64,000 bases of DNA from Mycolicibacter sp. MU0102 (GTDB lineage: Bacteria > Actinomycetota > Actinomycetes > Mycobacteriales > Mycobacteriaceae). The position numbers and the translations under genes are program-made. The DNA lies in the NCBI RefSeq assembly GCF_963378105.1, contig NZ_OY726398.1, forward strand, positions 3,100,001-3,164,000, read 5' to 3'. Shown piece by piece: positions 43,791 through 52,511 of this stretch (the stretch's first letter is position 1; every line of letters begins with the position of its first letter). Under the pieces are notes generated by a model. It searched no databases, was not told the DNA's origin, and saw only the letters and a list, made by a program, of their open reading frames with translations.

Positions 43791-43960
43791 CGCGGGCCGC
43801 TCGCCACGTCGGCTGGTACTGGGCATCGCTGTTGGGCGACAACCACTACCGCCGCTACCTGGAGTACCGCCGGCGCGCTCATCCCGGCGAACCGGTGCTC
43901 TCCGAGCGCGACTATTGGCGGCACCGTCACGACAGCGATCCCGGGGTGCGCTGTTGCTGA
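43766..43960 (+). CDS. YbdD/YjiX-family small protein
   Basis: This is a 64-residue basic protein translated from ATG 43766 inside the end of cstA. It reads ERPLRGLARAARHVGWYWAS with the conserved YRRYLEYRRRAHPGEPVLSE and ends RHDSDPGVRCC, the YbdD/YjiX (DUF466) pattern. This family accompanies CstA-type transporters and is thought to be needed for their function. The two tail cysteines may bind metal. Confidence 0.85.
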   Translation: MERPLRGLARAARHVGWYWASLLGDNHYRRYLEYRRRAHPGEPVLSERDYWRHRHDSDPGVRCC

Positions 43961-44090
43961 CACGCTGCCGGCGGGCCGTGTCCAAACCTTAATGAAGCCT
44001 TGACCGACTCGTGGGCATGTGCGCGAGGTTTATCGCCGCAAATCTCCCTACCATCAACGGCGTTAACCCAAGTTACAAGATCGGGAAGGT

Positions 44091-44903
44091 ATGCCGACGA
44101 TGTGGACATCGGTGCGCTCAGCAATGGTAGTGATCGGGGTCGCGGTCACAACGCTCGTGACGCCGCCCGGAATTAGTTCGGCCGCGGCCAGCCAGCCACC
44201 CGGCGCGGGGATCGCATCGATCCAGCCGGCGTCGGGTGCTCTCGTCGGCGTGGCGCACCCCGTCGTGGTGACCTTCTCCGCACCGGTGATCGACCGCCGG
44301 GCCGCCGAGCGCACCATCGCGGTGCGGTCCACCCCGCCGATGACCGGAACGTTTGACTGGGTCGACGACACCGAGGTGCAGTGGATTCCCGACCACTACT
44401 GGCCCTCGCACAGCGCCGTGGCACTGTCGGTGGGCAAGCTCTCGGTCGACTTCAGCACGGGCGCAAAGGTGGTGGGCGTCGCCAGCATCTCGGCGCACAC
44501 CTTCACCGTGACCGTCGACGGCGACGGCGACGAGGCCGGCCCGCTGCCCACGCCGCACCACCGTCCGCACTGGGGCGAAGACGGCGTCATGCCCGCCACT
44601 ATGGGCAAGACCGAATACGAGACGCCGACGGGCAACTACACCGTGTTGGGCAAGGACCGCAAGGTCGTGATGGACTCCAGCAGCGTGGGGATCCCGATCG
44701 ATTCCGCCGAGGGCTACCGCTTCGAGGTCGAGCAGGCGGTACGTATCACCCGCCGCGGGCTCTACATCCACTCCGCACCCTGGGCGCTGCGCTCCCTGGG
44801 GCTGGAGAACGTCAGCCACGGCTGTGTCGGCCTGAGCCCCACCGATGCCGAGTGGTACTTCGACCGGGTCAACATCGGCGACCCGGTGATCATCAAGGAG
44901 TGA
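44091..44903 (+). CDS. L,D-transpeptidase (YkuD) with Ig-like domain
   Basis: This is a 270-residue exported enzyme that forms 3-to-3 peptidoglycan cross-links. An N-terminal signal or anchor is at about residues 5-30. An immunoglobulin-like domain (IQPASGALVGVAHPVVVTF through VQWIPDHY, about 45-140) follows. The YkuD catalytic domain (about 150-270) has GNYTVL, the His in LYIHSAPWAL and the nucleophile in SHGCVGLSP. It resembles mycobacterial Ldt proteins of LdtMt1/LdtMt3 size. Twenty-one bases separate its end from the convergent P450. Confidence 0.9.
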   Translation: MPTMWTSVRSAMVVIGVAVTTLVTPPGISSAAASQPPGAGIASIQPASGALVGVAHPVVVTFSAPVIDRRAAERTIAVRSTPPMTGTFDWVDDTEVQWIPDHYWPSHSAVALSVGKLSVDFSTGAKVVGVASISAHTFTVTVDGDGDEAGPLPTPHHRPHWGEDGVMPATMGKTEYETPTGNYTVLGKDRKVVMDSSSVGIPIDSAEGYRFEVEQAVRITRRGLYIHSAPWALRSLGLENVSHGCVGLSPTDAEWYFDRVNIGDPVIIKE

Positions 44904-44924
44904 CGCGGGCCGCTGGGACGTCCG

Positions 44925-46181
44925 CTAGGACGTCCCAGCGTTGCCGAATTCCACCGGCATAGCGTCGATCCCGTTGATCCAGGGCAGCACTGACCGTGAT
45001 GGGCGATCCAGCTGGTGGATGTCGGGAATGATGTCTGCCAGCGCACCGAAGATCAGGTTGATCTGCATGCGGGCGAGGTTGGCCCCGATGCAGTAGTGCG
45101 CTCCGGGAGCCCCAAAACCCAGGTGCGGGTTGGGGCTTCGCAGGATGTCGAACCTGAACGGGTTGTCGAACACCTCGTCGTCGTAGTTGGCCGAGCCGTA
45201 GAACATGCCGACCCGCTGTCCCTTGCGGATCTGCACTCCGCCGAGTTCGACATCGCGTAACGCGGTGCGCTGGAAGGAGATGACCGGCGTCGCCCAGCGG
45301 ACCACTTCTTCGGCCATCGTGGTGGGGCGTTCGTCGACGAACAGCCGCCATTGGTCGGGGTGGTCGAAAAACGCCAGCATCCCCTGCGAGGTGGCGTTGC
45401 GGGTGGTCTCGTTGCCGGCCACCATCAGCATCATCACGTAGTAACCGAATTCCAACGCGGTGAGCTCTTCACCGTCGATGGTCGCCGTTACCAGGGCCGT
45501 CGCGATGTCGTCGCGCGGACGGGCCTTGCGGTCTTCGGCCATCTGATAGGCGTAGCCCAACAATTCGGCGGAGGCTTGAATCCCGTCAGCTCCGGCCTCC
45601 GCGTCGCCGTTACCGCCGCCCACCAGCCGGTTGCTCCAGTCGAAGACCTGCTGGCGCTCGTCTGCTGGGACACCGATCAGCTCGCAGATGGTCGCCAACG
45701 GCAGCTGCGAGGCCACCTCGGTGACGAAGTCCCCGGTGTTGTGCTCGGCGGCGGCGGTGACGATCTCTCGGGCTTGGCGGTCCAGCGAATCCCGCATGCC
45801 CGCAACCACGCGGGGCGTGAAACCCCGTGACACGATCCGGCGCAGCTTGGCGTGCTTGGGTCCGTCGAGAAACAGCATGATGTTGTCACGACTGGCGTCG
45901 TGGAGCTCTTGATTGTCCGTGGTGTTCGTCCGGATCAGCGACGTGTTCTCGTGCGAGGAGAACACCTCGTCCTGCAAGGACACCGCCCGCACATCGGCGT
46001 GCTTGGTGACGACCCAGTAGCCCTCGTCCGGATAACCGGACGCGCCGAAGGGCTGGGCGTTCCACCAGATCGGCTCGGTTTTGCGCAGTAGGGCGAACTC
46101 CTCGTGCGGGATGCGCTCGCCGATGAGCGCCGGGTCGGTGAAGTCGAACCCCTCCGGCAGCAGGTGCTGTGTCTCGGTCAT
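44925..46181 (-). CDS. CYP125-like cytochrome P450
   Basis: This is a 418-residue P450. ATG 46181 is preceded by GAGGGAG and overlaps the stop of the upstream hydrolase gene in ATGA, so it is the second gene of an operon. Its I-helix AGNETTRNATSQGM, the K-helix EEVVRWATPV and the haem loop GFGAPGAHYCIGANLAR are close to CYP125, which oxidises the cholesterol side-chain at C26. Related CYP124/CYP142-type substrates are possible. It may act on a sterol or branched lipid. Confidence 0.88.
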   Translation of the reverse strand: MTETQHLLPEGFDFTDPALIGERIPHEEFALLRKTEPIWWNAQPFGASGYPDEGYWVVTKHADVRAVSLQDEVFSSHENTSLIRTNTTDNQELHDASRDNIMLFLDGPKHAKLRRIVSRGFTPRVVAGMRDSLDRQAREIVTAAAEHNTGDFVTEVASQLPLATICELIGVPADERQQVFDWSNRLVGGGNGDAEAGADGIQASAELLGYAYQMAEDRKARPRDDIATALVTATIDGEELTALEFGYYVMMLMVAGNETTRNATSQGMLAFFDHPDQWRLFVDERPTTMAEEVVRWATPVISFQRTALRDVELGGVQIRKGQRVGMFYGSANYDDEVFDNPFRFDILRSPNPHLGFGAPGAHYCIGANLARMQINLIFGALADIIPDIHQLDRPSRSVLPWINGIDAMPVEFGNAGTS

Positions 46182-47023
46182 CGTGCTCCCTCTCGCTCTA
46201 CCAGCGGTTGCCACGCCAAACCTGCACCGGCGCTGTTGATGTAGCCGCCCGAGGGGGCGGCGAAATGCGATCCGAGCAGCAGCGCCCGCTCGTCGACGAC
46301 GCGGCGCAGCAGGTCCCGTCGGCTGGCACGGGCAGCGCTCGGGTCGGCGTCGGGCCGGGCACTGATCTCGGGGTCGACGATCTGGACCGGATGGTGTACA
46401 ACGTCGCCGCTGATGTAGGCGACCGCGCCGGCGGATTCGATGCGCACCGATACGTGGCCAGGGGTGTGACCGGCGGTGGCGACGAGCCGGACCGTCTCGG
46501 TCAGCCGATGATCGGGCCGCACCAGGCGGAGCTTGCCGTGCTGCGCCAGCGGCGCGACGCATTCGGGGGCCACCCGGTCCTCACCGGTGAATTCGCTCCA
46601 GTGCGCGTGCTCGGCCGCGGTCACCAGGTAGTCGGCGCCGGCGAACCTCGGCACCCACTGCCCGCCCTGCTCGACGGTGTTGCCACCGGCGTGATCGCGG
46701 TGCAGATGCGTGCAGACCACCGCCGTGATGTCGCCGGGACCAAATCCGGTAGCCGCCAACGACTCCTCGAAGCGGTCCGGGATGTTGCGCGTCCGCAGGA
46801 AGCTTTCGGCGAAGCAGGTGTCGACCAGCACGCACGAGGTCCCGGACGCGATCAGATAGGACTGGATCGCCATCAAGATGTTGCCCGAGGCGTCGCGATA
46901 GTCCGCCAGCGAGTCGTCCGCGAAACGCTCGGCTGCCGCCGCGAAAAGCAGGGCGGGTGGGATCGGGATGACCGCCTGCAGCACCGCGTGGATGTCAACG
47001 TCGCCGACAGTCCAGTGCTGCAC
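46178..47023 (-). CDS. Metallo-beta-lactamase-fold hydrolase
   Basis: This is a 281-residue MBL hydrolase. GTG 47023 has GAGAAGGGGA upstream; the longer frame ahead of it is unlike the family. The zinc motif is TCTHLHRDHAGGN (HxHxDH), with further ligands in TAGHTPGHVSV, SGDVVHHP and GSHFAAP. It could be a lactonase or thioesterase. It overlaps the CYP125-like gene by 4 bp (ATGA) and is divergent from the GntR gene. Confidence 0.87.
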   Translation of the reverse strand: MQHWTVGDVDIHAVLQAVIPIPPALLFAAAAERFADDSLADYRDASGNILMAIQSYLIASGTSCVLVDTCFAESFLRTRNIPDRFEESLAATGFGPGDITAVVCTHLHRDHAGGNTVEQGGQWVPRFAGADYLVTAAEHAHWSEFTGEDRVAPECVAPLAQHGKLRLVRPDHRLTETVRLVATAGHTPGHVSVRIESAGAVAYISGDVVHHPVQIVDPEISARPDADPSAARASRRDLLRRVVDERALLLGSHFAAPSGGYINSAGAGLAWQPLVEREGAR

Positions 47024-47063
47024 CCCATGGTCCCCTTCTCGCAGCGCGATCGTATGACACGAA

Positions 47064-47077
47064 TCATTTGGAAGTGA
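47064..47077. promoter_or_regulatory. Putative GntR operator
   Basis: TCATTTGGAAGTGA is a near-perfect 14-bp palindrome in the 103-bp gap between the divergent MBL and GntR genes; CGAATC (47060-47065) and GATTCG (47080-47085) flank it as a second inverted repeat. GntR-type regulators often bind such sites in their own divergent promoter. Binding is inferred. Confidence 0.45.
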
Positions 47078-47126
47078 GCGATTCGAGGAACCGGGGCTGT
47101 GCGGCCTGATCTGGCACACTCGACCC

Positions 47127-47915
47127 GTGGCAGCTCCCACCGTTCGCTTTCGGCGGCTCGCCGAACAGGTCGCCGATGAACTTCGTCGGCGCATTCTGGC
47201 CGGCGAGCTGACCGACGATCATGTGCTCCCCAAAGAGGACGAACTCCTGGTCGAGTTCGCCATCAGCAAGCCGTCGCTGCGTGAGGCCATGCGTATCCTC
47301 GAGGCCGAGGGGCTGCTCACCGTGCGCCGCGGCAAACGGGGCGGCGCGCTGATTCATCGACCCACCCCAGCAAACGTCGCCTACACCATGGGCCTGGTGC
47401 TGGGCTCACAACAGGTCAGCCTCGCCGACGTCGGGACCGCACTGCTGCAGGTCGAACCGGCCTGCGCGGCACTGTGCGCGGGGCGGCCGGACCGTAAGAG
47501 CACGGTGGTGCCCATTCTGCGTCGGCTACACGAGGAATCGGTGGCCGCGGTCGACGCCCTGGAGAAGGCCACCTCCGCCAGCCGCCGCTACCACGAAGCG
47601 CTCGTCACCCACTGCGGCAACACCACCATGCTCGTCATGGCGGGCGCGCTCGAAGCCCTGTGGTCCGCTCACGAGCAAAGCTGGTCCAGCCAGGTCACCG
47701 ACCATTCGACGGTGCCCGTTCCCGAGCGCCGCGCAGTCTTGGAAGACCACCGTCAGGTGATCGACGCCATCGATGTCGGCGACGCCCAGCGAGCTCGGGA
47801 CCTCGCCGCCGCCCACCTTCTGCACGCCCAGCACTACCCGGGCCGCTCGGGGATCGTCGACCCCGCCATGGTCCGTCCCCGGGGGCTGTCCAGCGCCGGG
47901 GACCCCGAGCTCTGA
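47127..47915 (+). CDS. FadR-type GntR regulator
   Basis: This is a 262-residue regulator starting at GTG 47127. The winged helix (LRRRILAGELTDDHVLPKED, then LLVEFAISKPSLREAMRILEAEGLLTVRRGKRGG) is typical GntR. The C-terminal FCD domain carries the likely metal/ligand histidines (YHEALVTHCGN, LEDHRQVIDAI and AAHLLHAQHY). It heads an operon-like run with class II aldolase, amidohydrolase and D-2-hydroxyacid dehydrogenase, and is divergent from the MBL-P450 pair, which it probably controls too. Confidence 0.9.
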   Translation: MAAPTVRFRRLAEQVADELRRRILAGELTDDHVLPKEDELLVEFAISKPSLREAMRILEAEGLLTVRRGKRGGALIHRPTPANVAYTMGLVLGSQQVSLADVGTALLQVEPACAALCAGRPDRKSTVVPILRRLHEESVAAVDALEKATSASRRYHEALVTHCGNTTMLVMAGALEALWSAHEQSWSSQVTDHSTVPVPERRAVLEDHRQVIDAIDVGDAQRARDLAAAHLLHAQHYPGRSGIVDPAMVRPRGLSSAGDPEL

Positions 47916-47966
47916 GGAACTCGCCGATTCCGTTGACGGGTCCCCTTATTTCCATATGATTTGTTC

Positions 47967-48752
47967 ATGACGGAGTCCGTCGGCGTCCAGTACGCCCGTC
48001 TCGGCGGCTCAGCGGTCTGGTCGCCGTCGGTGGTTCCGCCGATCGGCGTCGAGCTGAGCAATGCCCAGGCGCTGGCCATCGCGTTTCGCCATCTCGCCGA
48101 CATCGGCTTCGCCGAGAACATGGCGGGCCACATCACCTGGCAGCGCACCGGCCAGACCGACATGCTGGTCAATCCGTGGGGCCTGTGGTGGGCCGAACTC
48201 ACCGCCTCGGACATCTGCACCGTCGACGAGGACGCTCGCGTCATCGCCGGCCGCTGGGATGTCACCCCCGCCATCCATATCCACACCGAACTGCACCGCG
48301 CCCGCCCCGACGCACGCGTGGTGATCCACAACCACCCCTACTACGTGAGCCTGTTGGCGTCGCTGCAGACGCTGCCCGAGCTGGTCCACCAGACCGGCTC
48401 GCTGTTCCTCGACGACCTGTGCTTCGTCGAGGACTACGACGGCGAGGTGGACACCGCTGCGCGGGCCCGGGATCTGGTCGAGCGCATGGGCAACGCAAAC
48501 CTGACGATCCTGGCCTCCCACGGGGTGATCGCGACCGGGCGCACCCTGGCCGAGGCGGTCTATCGGTCGGCCACCATCGAGCGGGTGTGCAAGCTGGCCT
48601 ACCACGTCATGCTGACCGGCCGGACGCCCACGCCGATGAAGCGCTCCGACATGGCCGGGATGCAGGCCTCGTTGATCGAACGTGCCGCCGACGTGTACTG
48701 GGCCGGCGCGGCCCGCATGACCATCAAGGCCGACCGGCATGTGCTCGACTGA
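47967..48752 (+). CDS. Class II aldolase/adducin-family protein
   Basis: This is a 261-residue zinc aldolase or decarboxylase-type enzyme. ATG 47967 is chosen over a TTG six bases earlier. The family pattern is visible: FAENMAGHITWQR, the metal-binding histidines in VIHNHPYYVSLLA and the later SHGVIATGRTLAEAV with the third His. It lies in a catabolic cluster with amidohydrolase and 2-hydroxyacid dehydrogenase. The substrate, perhaps an oxo- or hydroxyacid, is not identified. Confidence 0.87.
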   Translation: MTESVGVQYARLGGSAVWSPSVVPPIGVELSNAQALAIAFRHLADIGFAENMAGHITWQRTGQTDMLVNPWGLWWAELTASDICTVDEDARVIAGRWDVTPAIHIHTELHRARPDARVVIHNHPYYVSLLASLQTLPELVHQTGSLFLDDLCFVEDYDGEVDTAARARDLVERMGNANLTILASHGVIATGRTLAEAVYRSATIERVCKLAYHVMLTGRTPTPMKRSDMAGMQASLIERAADVYWAGAARMTIKADRHVLD

Positions 48753-48794
48753 TCGCCACGGCGACCCGCCTGGCCCGAAGACTGAGGTTCATTG

Positions 48795-50063
48795 GTGAAA
48801 TCGATCGACGAGCTCAGCTCTGACCTGAGCTTCACCACTGCCAAGGCCGGAGCGGAACGCACCGTGACCTTCCTACCCGAACCGCCGCGCGCGCAACGGC
48901 GCTACACGGTGATCTCGGTCGACGACCACATCGTCGAACCCCCGGACACCTTCCTCGGTCGAGTCCCCCGCAAACTGGCCGACCGGGCGCCGCGGGTGGT
49001 CGAGACCGAGACCGGCGGCCAGACCTGGATGTATGACGGCCAATCGCTGCCCAACGTCGGGTTCAACGCCGTGGTGGGTCGGCCGGTGTCCGAGTACGGC
49101 TTCGAGCCGGCCAGATTCGACGAGATGCGCCGCGGCGCCTGGGATATCCACGCGCGCATCAAAGACATGGACCTCAACGGCGTATACGCCTCGCTGAACT
49201 TTCCCTCCTTCCTTCCCGGATTCGCCGGCCAGCGCCTGCAACTGACGACCGGCGACCGTGAGCTGGCACTGGCATCGGTGCGGGCATGGAACGACTGGCA
49301 CCACGAGGTGTGGGCCGGTTCCTATCCCGACCGCATCATCGGCTGTCAGTTGCCCTGGCTACTGGATCCCGAGGTCGGCGCGGCCATGATCTACGAGAAT
49401 ACCGAAAGAGGCTTTCGCGCCATCACTTTCAGCGAGAATCCGGCGATGCTGGGGCTGCCGACCATTCACTCCGGGCATTGGGACCCGATGATCGCCGCCT
49501 GCGCCGAAACCGGCACCGTGATCAATCTGCACATCGGTTCGTCGGGCACCTCACCGTCGACCACCGATGATGCGCCGCCCGATGTCGCCGGCGTCCTGTT
49601 CTTCGCCTATGCCATCTCCGCTGCGGTCGACTGGCTGTACTCCGGGTTGCCCAGCCGCTTCCCCGAGTTGAAGATCTGCCTGTCCGAGGGCGGGATCGGC
49701 TGGGTCGCAGGGCTGCTGGACCGCCTCGACCACATGCTGAGCTATCACGAAATGTACGGAACCTGGAAGGCGCTCGGCGAGACGCTGTCGCCGGCTGAAG
49801 TGCTGCAACGCAACTTCTGGTTCTGCGCGGTCGAAGATCAGTCGTCGTTCTGCCAGCACGAACGCATCGGCACCGACCACATCATGCTGGAAGCCGACTA
49901 CCCGCACTGCGATTCGACCTGGCCGAACACTCAACAGGTGATCCATGAGGAGATCGGCAACCTTCCTCCCGAGGTGATCCGGAAGTTGACCTGGGAGAAC
50001 GCCTCTCGCCTCTATCAGCATCCGGTTCCCGAGTCGGTCCAGCAGAACCCGGATGCGTTCTGA
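48795..50063 (+). CDS. Amidohydrolase-family (ACMSD-like) metal hydrolase
   Basis: This is a 422-residue amidohydrolase-2 family enzyme. The GTG at 48795 is taken; a TTG at 48792 is also possible. After a polar N-terminus the barrel starts at YTVISVDDHIVEPPDTF with the metal-binding Asp-His. VINLHIGSSG gives a third His and LEADYPHCDSTWPNT the catalytic Asp. ACMSD-like members decarboxylate or hydrolyse aromatic or dicarboxylic acids. The stop is 3 bp before the next start, so the two are co-translated. Confidence 0.87.
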   Translation: MKSIDELSSDLSFTTAKAGAERTVTFLPEPPRAQRRYTVISVDDHIVEPPDTFLGRVPRKLADRAPRVVETETGGQTWMYDGQSLPNVGFNAVVGRPVSEYGFEPARFDEMRRGAWDIHARIKDMDLNGVYASLNFPSFLPGFAGQRLQLTTGDRELALASVRAWNDWHHEVWAGSYPDRIIGCQLPWLLDPEVGAAMIYENTERGFRAITFSENPAMLGLPTIHSGHWDPMIAACAETGTVINLHIGSSGTSPSTTDDAPPDVAGVLFFAYAISAAVDWLYSGLPSRFPELKICLSEGGIGWVAGLLDRLDHMLSYHEMYGTWKALGETLSPAEVLQRNFWFCAVEDQSSFCQHERIGTDHIMLEADYPHCDSTWPNTQQVIHEEIGNLPPEVIRKLTWENASRLYQHPVPESVQQNPDAF

Positions 50064-50065
50064 AC

Positions 50066-51034
50066 GTGGCAGCCTCCCCGTCACCACTACGTGTCGCGGT
50101 GCTCGATGACTACCAGGGCATCGCCGCCACGGTGGACTGGTCGCCCGTCCCCCGGCCCGTTGATCTGTTGGCGATCCGCGAACACCTTGCTCCCGGTGAC
50201 GAACTGGTGGCCCGGCTGGCCGACTGTGAGGTGGTGGTGGCGATGCGCGAACGCACTCCGATCGGCGCCGATCTGCTGTCTCGGCTGCCGGCGTTGAAGT
50301 TACTGGTCACCACTGGGCCGTTCAACGCCGCCATCGACGTGGCCGCGGCCCACCGGCTCGGAATCACCGTGTGCGGGACCGGCGGCACCATCACGCCCAC
50401 GGTCGAACTAACTTGGGCGTTGATCCACGCCTTGCAACGTCATCTGATCGCCGAGGACGCGGCGCTGCGGGCCGGTCGGTGGCAGCAGACCGTCGGCGCT
50501 GATCTGGCCGGCGCGACGCTCGGACTGGTGGGGCTGGGCCGCATCGGCCGGCTGGTCGCCGCGGTGGGCCACGCCTTTGGCATGCGAGTGACGGCGTGGA
50601 GCCCACACCTGACCCCAGAGCGGGCCGCCGAGGCGCAGGCGCAGCTGCTGGACCGGCGCAGTCTCTTCGAGAGCGCCGACGTCGTATCGATCCACATGGT
50701 GCTCTCCGAGGCGACCCGCGGCATTGTCGGTCGTGACGAGCTGGCCGCGATGAAATCCAGCGCGATCCTGGTCAACACCTCCCGCGGCGGCTTGATCGAT
50801 GAGGCCGCACTGATCGACGCGCTGCGCACCAACCGGATCCGCGGCGCGGGGCTCGACGTCTTCGACCAGGAGCCGCTGCCGGCCGGGCACCCGCTCACCA
50901 CGCTGGGCAACACCGTGCTGACCCCGCATCTGGGCTACGTGACCGAGAACTGCATGAACGTGTTTTATCGCGATATCGTCGACGACATCGTCGGTTACTG
51001 CGCCGGCACTCCACGCCGGCTGGTGAAACCGTGA
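50066..51034 (+). CDS. D-2-hydroxyacid dehydrogenase
   Basis: This is a 322-residue NAD-dependent dehydrogenase. GTG 50066 follows the amidohydrolase stop by 3 bp. The NAD site is LGLVGLGRIGRLVAAVG (near residue 155), and the catalytic residues are visible: Arg in NTSRGGLIDE, Glu in LDVFDQEPLP and His in TPHLGYVTE. It reduces a 2-oxoacid or oxidises a D-hydroxyacid, completing the local catabolic set. The end is clean, with a terminator-like hairpin beyond. Confidence 0.92.
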   Translation: MAASPSPLRVAVLDDYQGIAATVDWSPVPRPVDLLAIREHLAPGDELVARLADCEVVVAMRERTPIGADLLSRLPALKLLVTTGPFNAAIDVAAAHRLGITVCGTGGTITPTVELTWALIHALQRHLIAEDAALRAGRWQQTVGADLAGATLGLVGLGRIGRLVAAVGHAFGMRVTAWSPHLTPERAAEAQAQLLDRRSLFESADVVSIHMVLSEATRGIVGRDELAAMKSSAILVNTSRGGLIDEAALIDALRTNRIRGAGLDVFDQEPLPAGHPLTTLGNTVLTPHLGYVTENCMNVFYRDIVDDIVGYCAGTPRRLVKP

Positions 51035-51148
51035 TCGCGCCGTTGAAGCCGTTTCCAATAACAGCCTTTTGTAACGGCGCAGTCGCACCGCAATAACGGT
51101 TCTACAAATAAATTCCTGTCAGGCAATTTCAGAATGAATTCGCAACAG

Positions 51149-51180
51149 AAAAAGACCCGCGAACACAATGTTCGCGGGCC
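51149..51180 (-). terminator. Rho-independent terminator of the secreted-protein gene
   Basis: A perfect 10-bp stem (51156-51165 with 51169-51178, CAA loop) is followed on the minus strand by TCTTTTTCTG, a U-rich tract. It ends the leftward transcript of the gene at 51196-51648. From the plus strand it also stands after the dehydrogenase gene but without a U-tract. Confidence 0.8.
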
Positions 51181-51195
51181 CTCTTCCGGCACGTT

Positions 51196-51648
51196 TTATT
51201 TAGTGCCGCCAGCCAGGCCGATAGGGGCACTGGCGGCGTCCGCCGCCAGCCCCACGATAGGACTGGCTGCGGCGGCCCCGGCCGGTCCCGGCGCCACCAG
51301 CGGCACGGGCGGCGGCAGTCCGGGAACCACCGGAATCGGGGCTATCGGGATCGGGGGCACCGGTCCCGGCAGTCCCATCGGCACAGGGCCAGCAAGAGTG
51401 GTCAGGTCAGCCGCAGCTGGCCCACAAGGCACCCCGGCGGCAGCCGCCAACGTCGCGTCGGCCGGCGCGGCAATGGGCGCCGCGCCGTCGGCGGACGAGA
51501 GAGCGACCACACCACCCGCGCACACCGGCCCCCCAAGGGGAAGGTGCGCGACGGGAACAGCACCCGCCTGTGCGCTGAGAATCAACCCGCTTGCATAAAA
51601 GCCGATACCGGCGAATATCGCTTTACCGAGTCTCCCGAGGCTCTTCAC
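51196..51648 (-). CDS. Secreted Ala/Pro/Gly-rich protein
   Basis: This is a 150-residue protein. GTG 51648 is chosen because GGAG lies 8 bases upstream and a signal peptide starts there (VKSLGRLGKAIFAGIGFYAS... SAQAGA). The mature part is low-complexity: alanine-rich, then PVPMGLPGPVPPIPIAPIPV and other proline stretches. Two cysteines (GPVC and VPCG) could pair. Cell-wall or surface location is likely; function is unknown. A U-tract terminator follows. Confidence 0.7.
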   Translation of the reverse strand: MKSLGRLGKAIFAGIGFYASGLILSAQAGAVPVAHLPLGGPVCAGGVVALSSADGAAPIAAPADATLAAAAGVPCGPAAADLTTLAGPVPMGLPGPVPPIPIAPIPVVPGLPPPVPLVAPGPAGAAAASPIVGLAADAASAPIGLAGGTK

Positions 51649-51861
51649 GTAAACTCCGATGATTAGTAACCAGTCCCCCCGGACACGCAATCCTCTGACT
51701 GCAAAAAGAACCGTATCACAGGCGTGTAAGTTACCGGGCCGGCCAATTGACTCGTTACCGTAACGATGCGGCTCATGCTTTGTGACTCTATGTTCACCAA
51801 GTGGCCTAGCCGCAATTCCGCGCAATCAGCGCAGACCGAACGGGATACCCATCGAAATGAG

Positions 51862-51934
51862 TGGAGCTAAGGGGACTCGAACCCCTGACCCCCACACTGC
51901 CAGTGTGGTGCGCTACCAGCTGCGCCATAGCCCC
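51862..51934 (-). tRNA. tRNA-Ala (GGC)
   Basis: This is a 73-nt cloverleaf on the minus strand starting GGGGCTATGGCGCAGCTGGT. The anticodon loop CTGGCAG is closed by CCACA/TGTGG, so the anticodon is GGC (Ala). The acceptor pair G3-U70, the alanine identity element, is present. The T-loop TTCGAGT is normal and 3'-CCA is not encoded. Confidence 0.97.
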
Positions 51935-52006
51935 GCGTTGTCGTGCTCATCGAAGCTACACCACAGCCACACCAAGGTTCAAAACAGCTCCTCAGTTGCC
52001 CTGTGT

Positions 52007-52456
52007 TCAGGCCGGATGCTGGGTCTGATGCAGCCCGTAGGGCACCGCGTCGAGCAGCGTCACCGTCACGTTGGCCCCACTGGGCACCTGGTAGGTGCGC
52101 TCCTCCCCGGGCCGGGCTCCGGTGATTGCCATGCCGAGCGGCGACTGCGGCGAGTAGACCTCCAACCCACTCTGGTCGTCGTCGCGCACCCCGAGCAGGA
52201 AGGTCTCGGTGTCCCCGTCGCTGTAGCGGACGGTCAGTACCATGCCGGGCTCGGCGACCCCGTCGTCCGGCGGATCCTGGCCGACCACTGCGACCGCCAG
52301 CAGGTCGTGGATCTGGTGGATCCGAGCCTGGCGGGCCTGTTGGTCACTGATGTCCTCACCACCCGGAACATCTTGCGGTGCAGACAGTTCCGCCAGCTCC
52401 GCCAGAAGCCGGTCCTTGGTCTGCTGGGTCATCCAGACACCGTGCGTATCAGTCAT
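52007..52456 (-). CDS. GreA/GreB C-terminal-domain protein
   Basis: This is a 149-residue protein. ATG 52456 has AAGGAG upstream. It has a shortened N-terminal helical region (MTQQTKDRLLAELAEL) and then a GreA-like FKBP-type C-terminal domain: GMVLTVRYSDGDTETFLLGV, the YSPQSPLGMAITGARPGEER turn and a closing strand. It may bind RNA polymerase like a Gre factor, but the long N-terminal coiled coil is reduced, so transcript cleavage is unsure. It is downstream of the dadA-like gene on the same strand. Confidence 0.85.
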   Translation of the reverse strand: MTDTHGVWMTQQTKDRLLAELAELSAPQDVPGGEDISDQQARQARIHQIHDLLAVAVVGQDPPDDGVAEPGMVLTVRYSDGDTETFLLGVRDDDQSGLEVYSPQSPLGMAITGARPGEERTYQVPSGANVTVTLLDAVPYGLHQTQHPA

Positions 52457-52511
52457 CGACAGTTCTCCTTTGCAACAGCATTTGATTCGAAAATTCACCG
52501 ACCCGAGTGGG

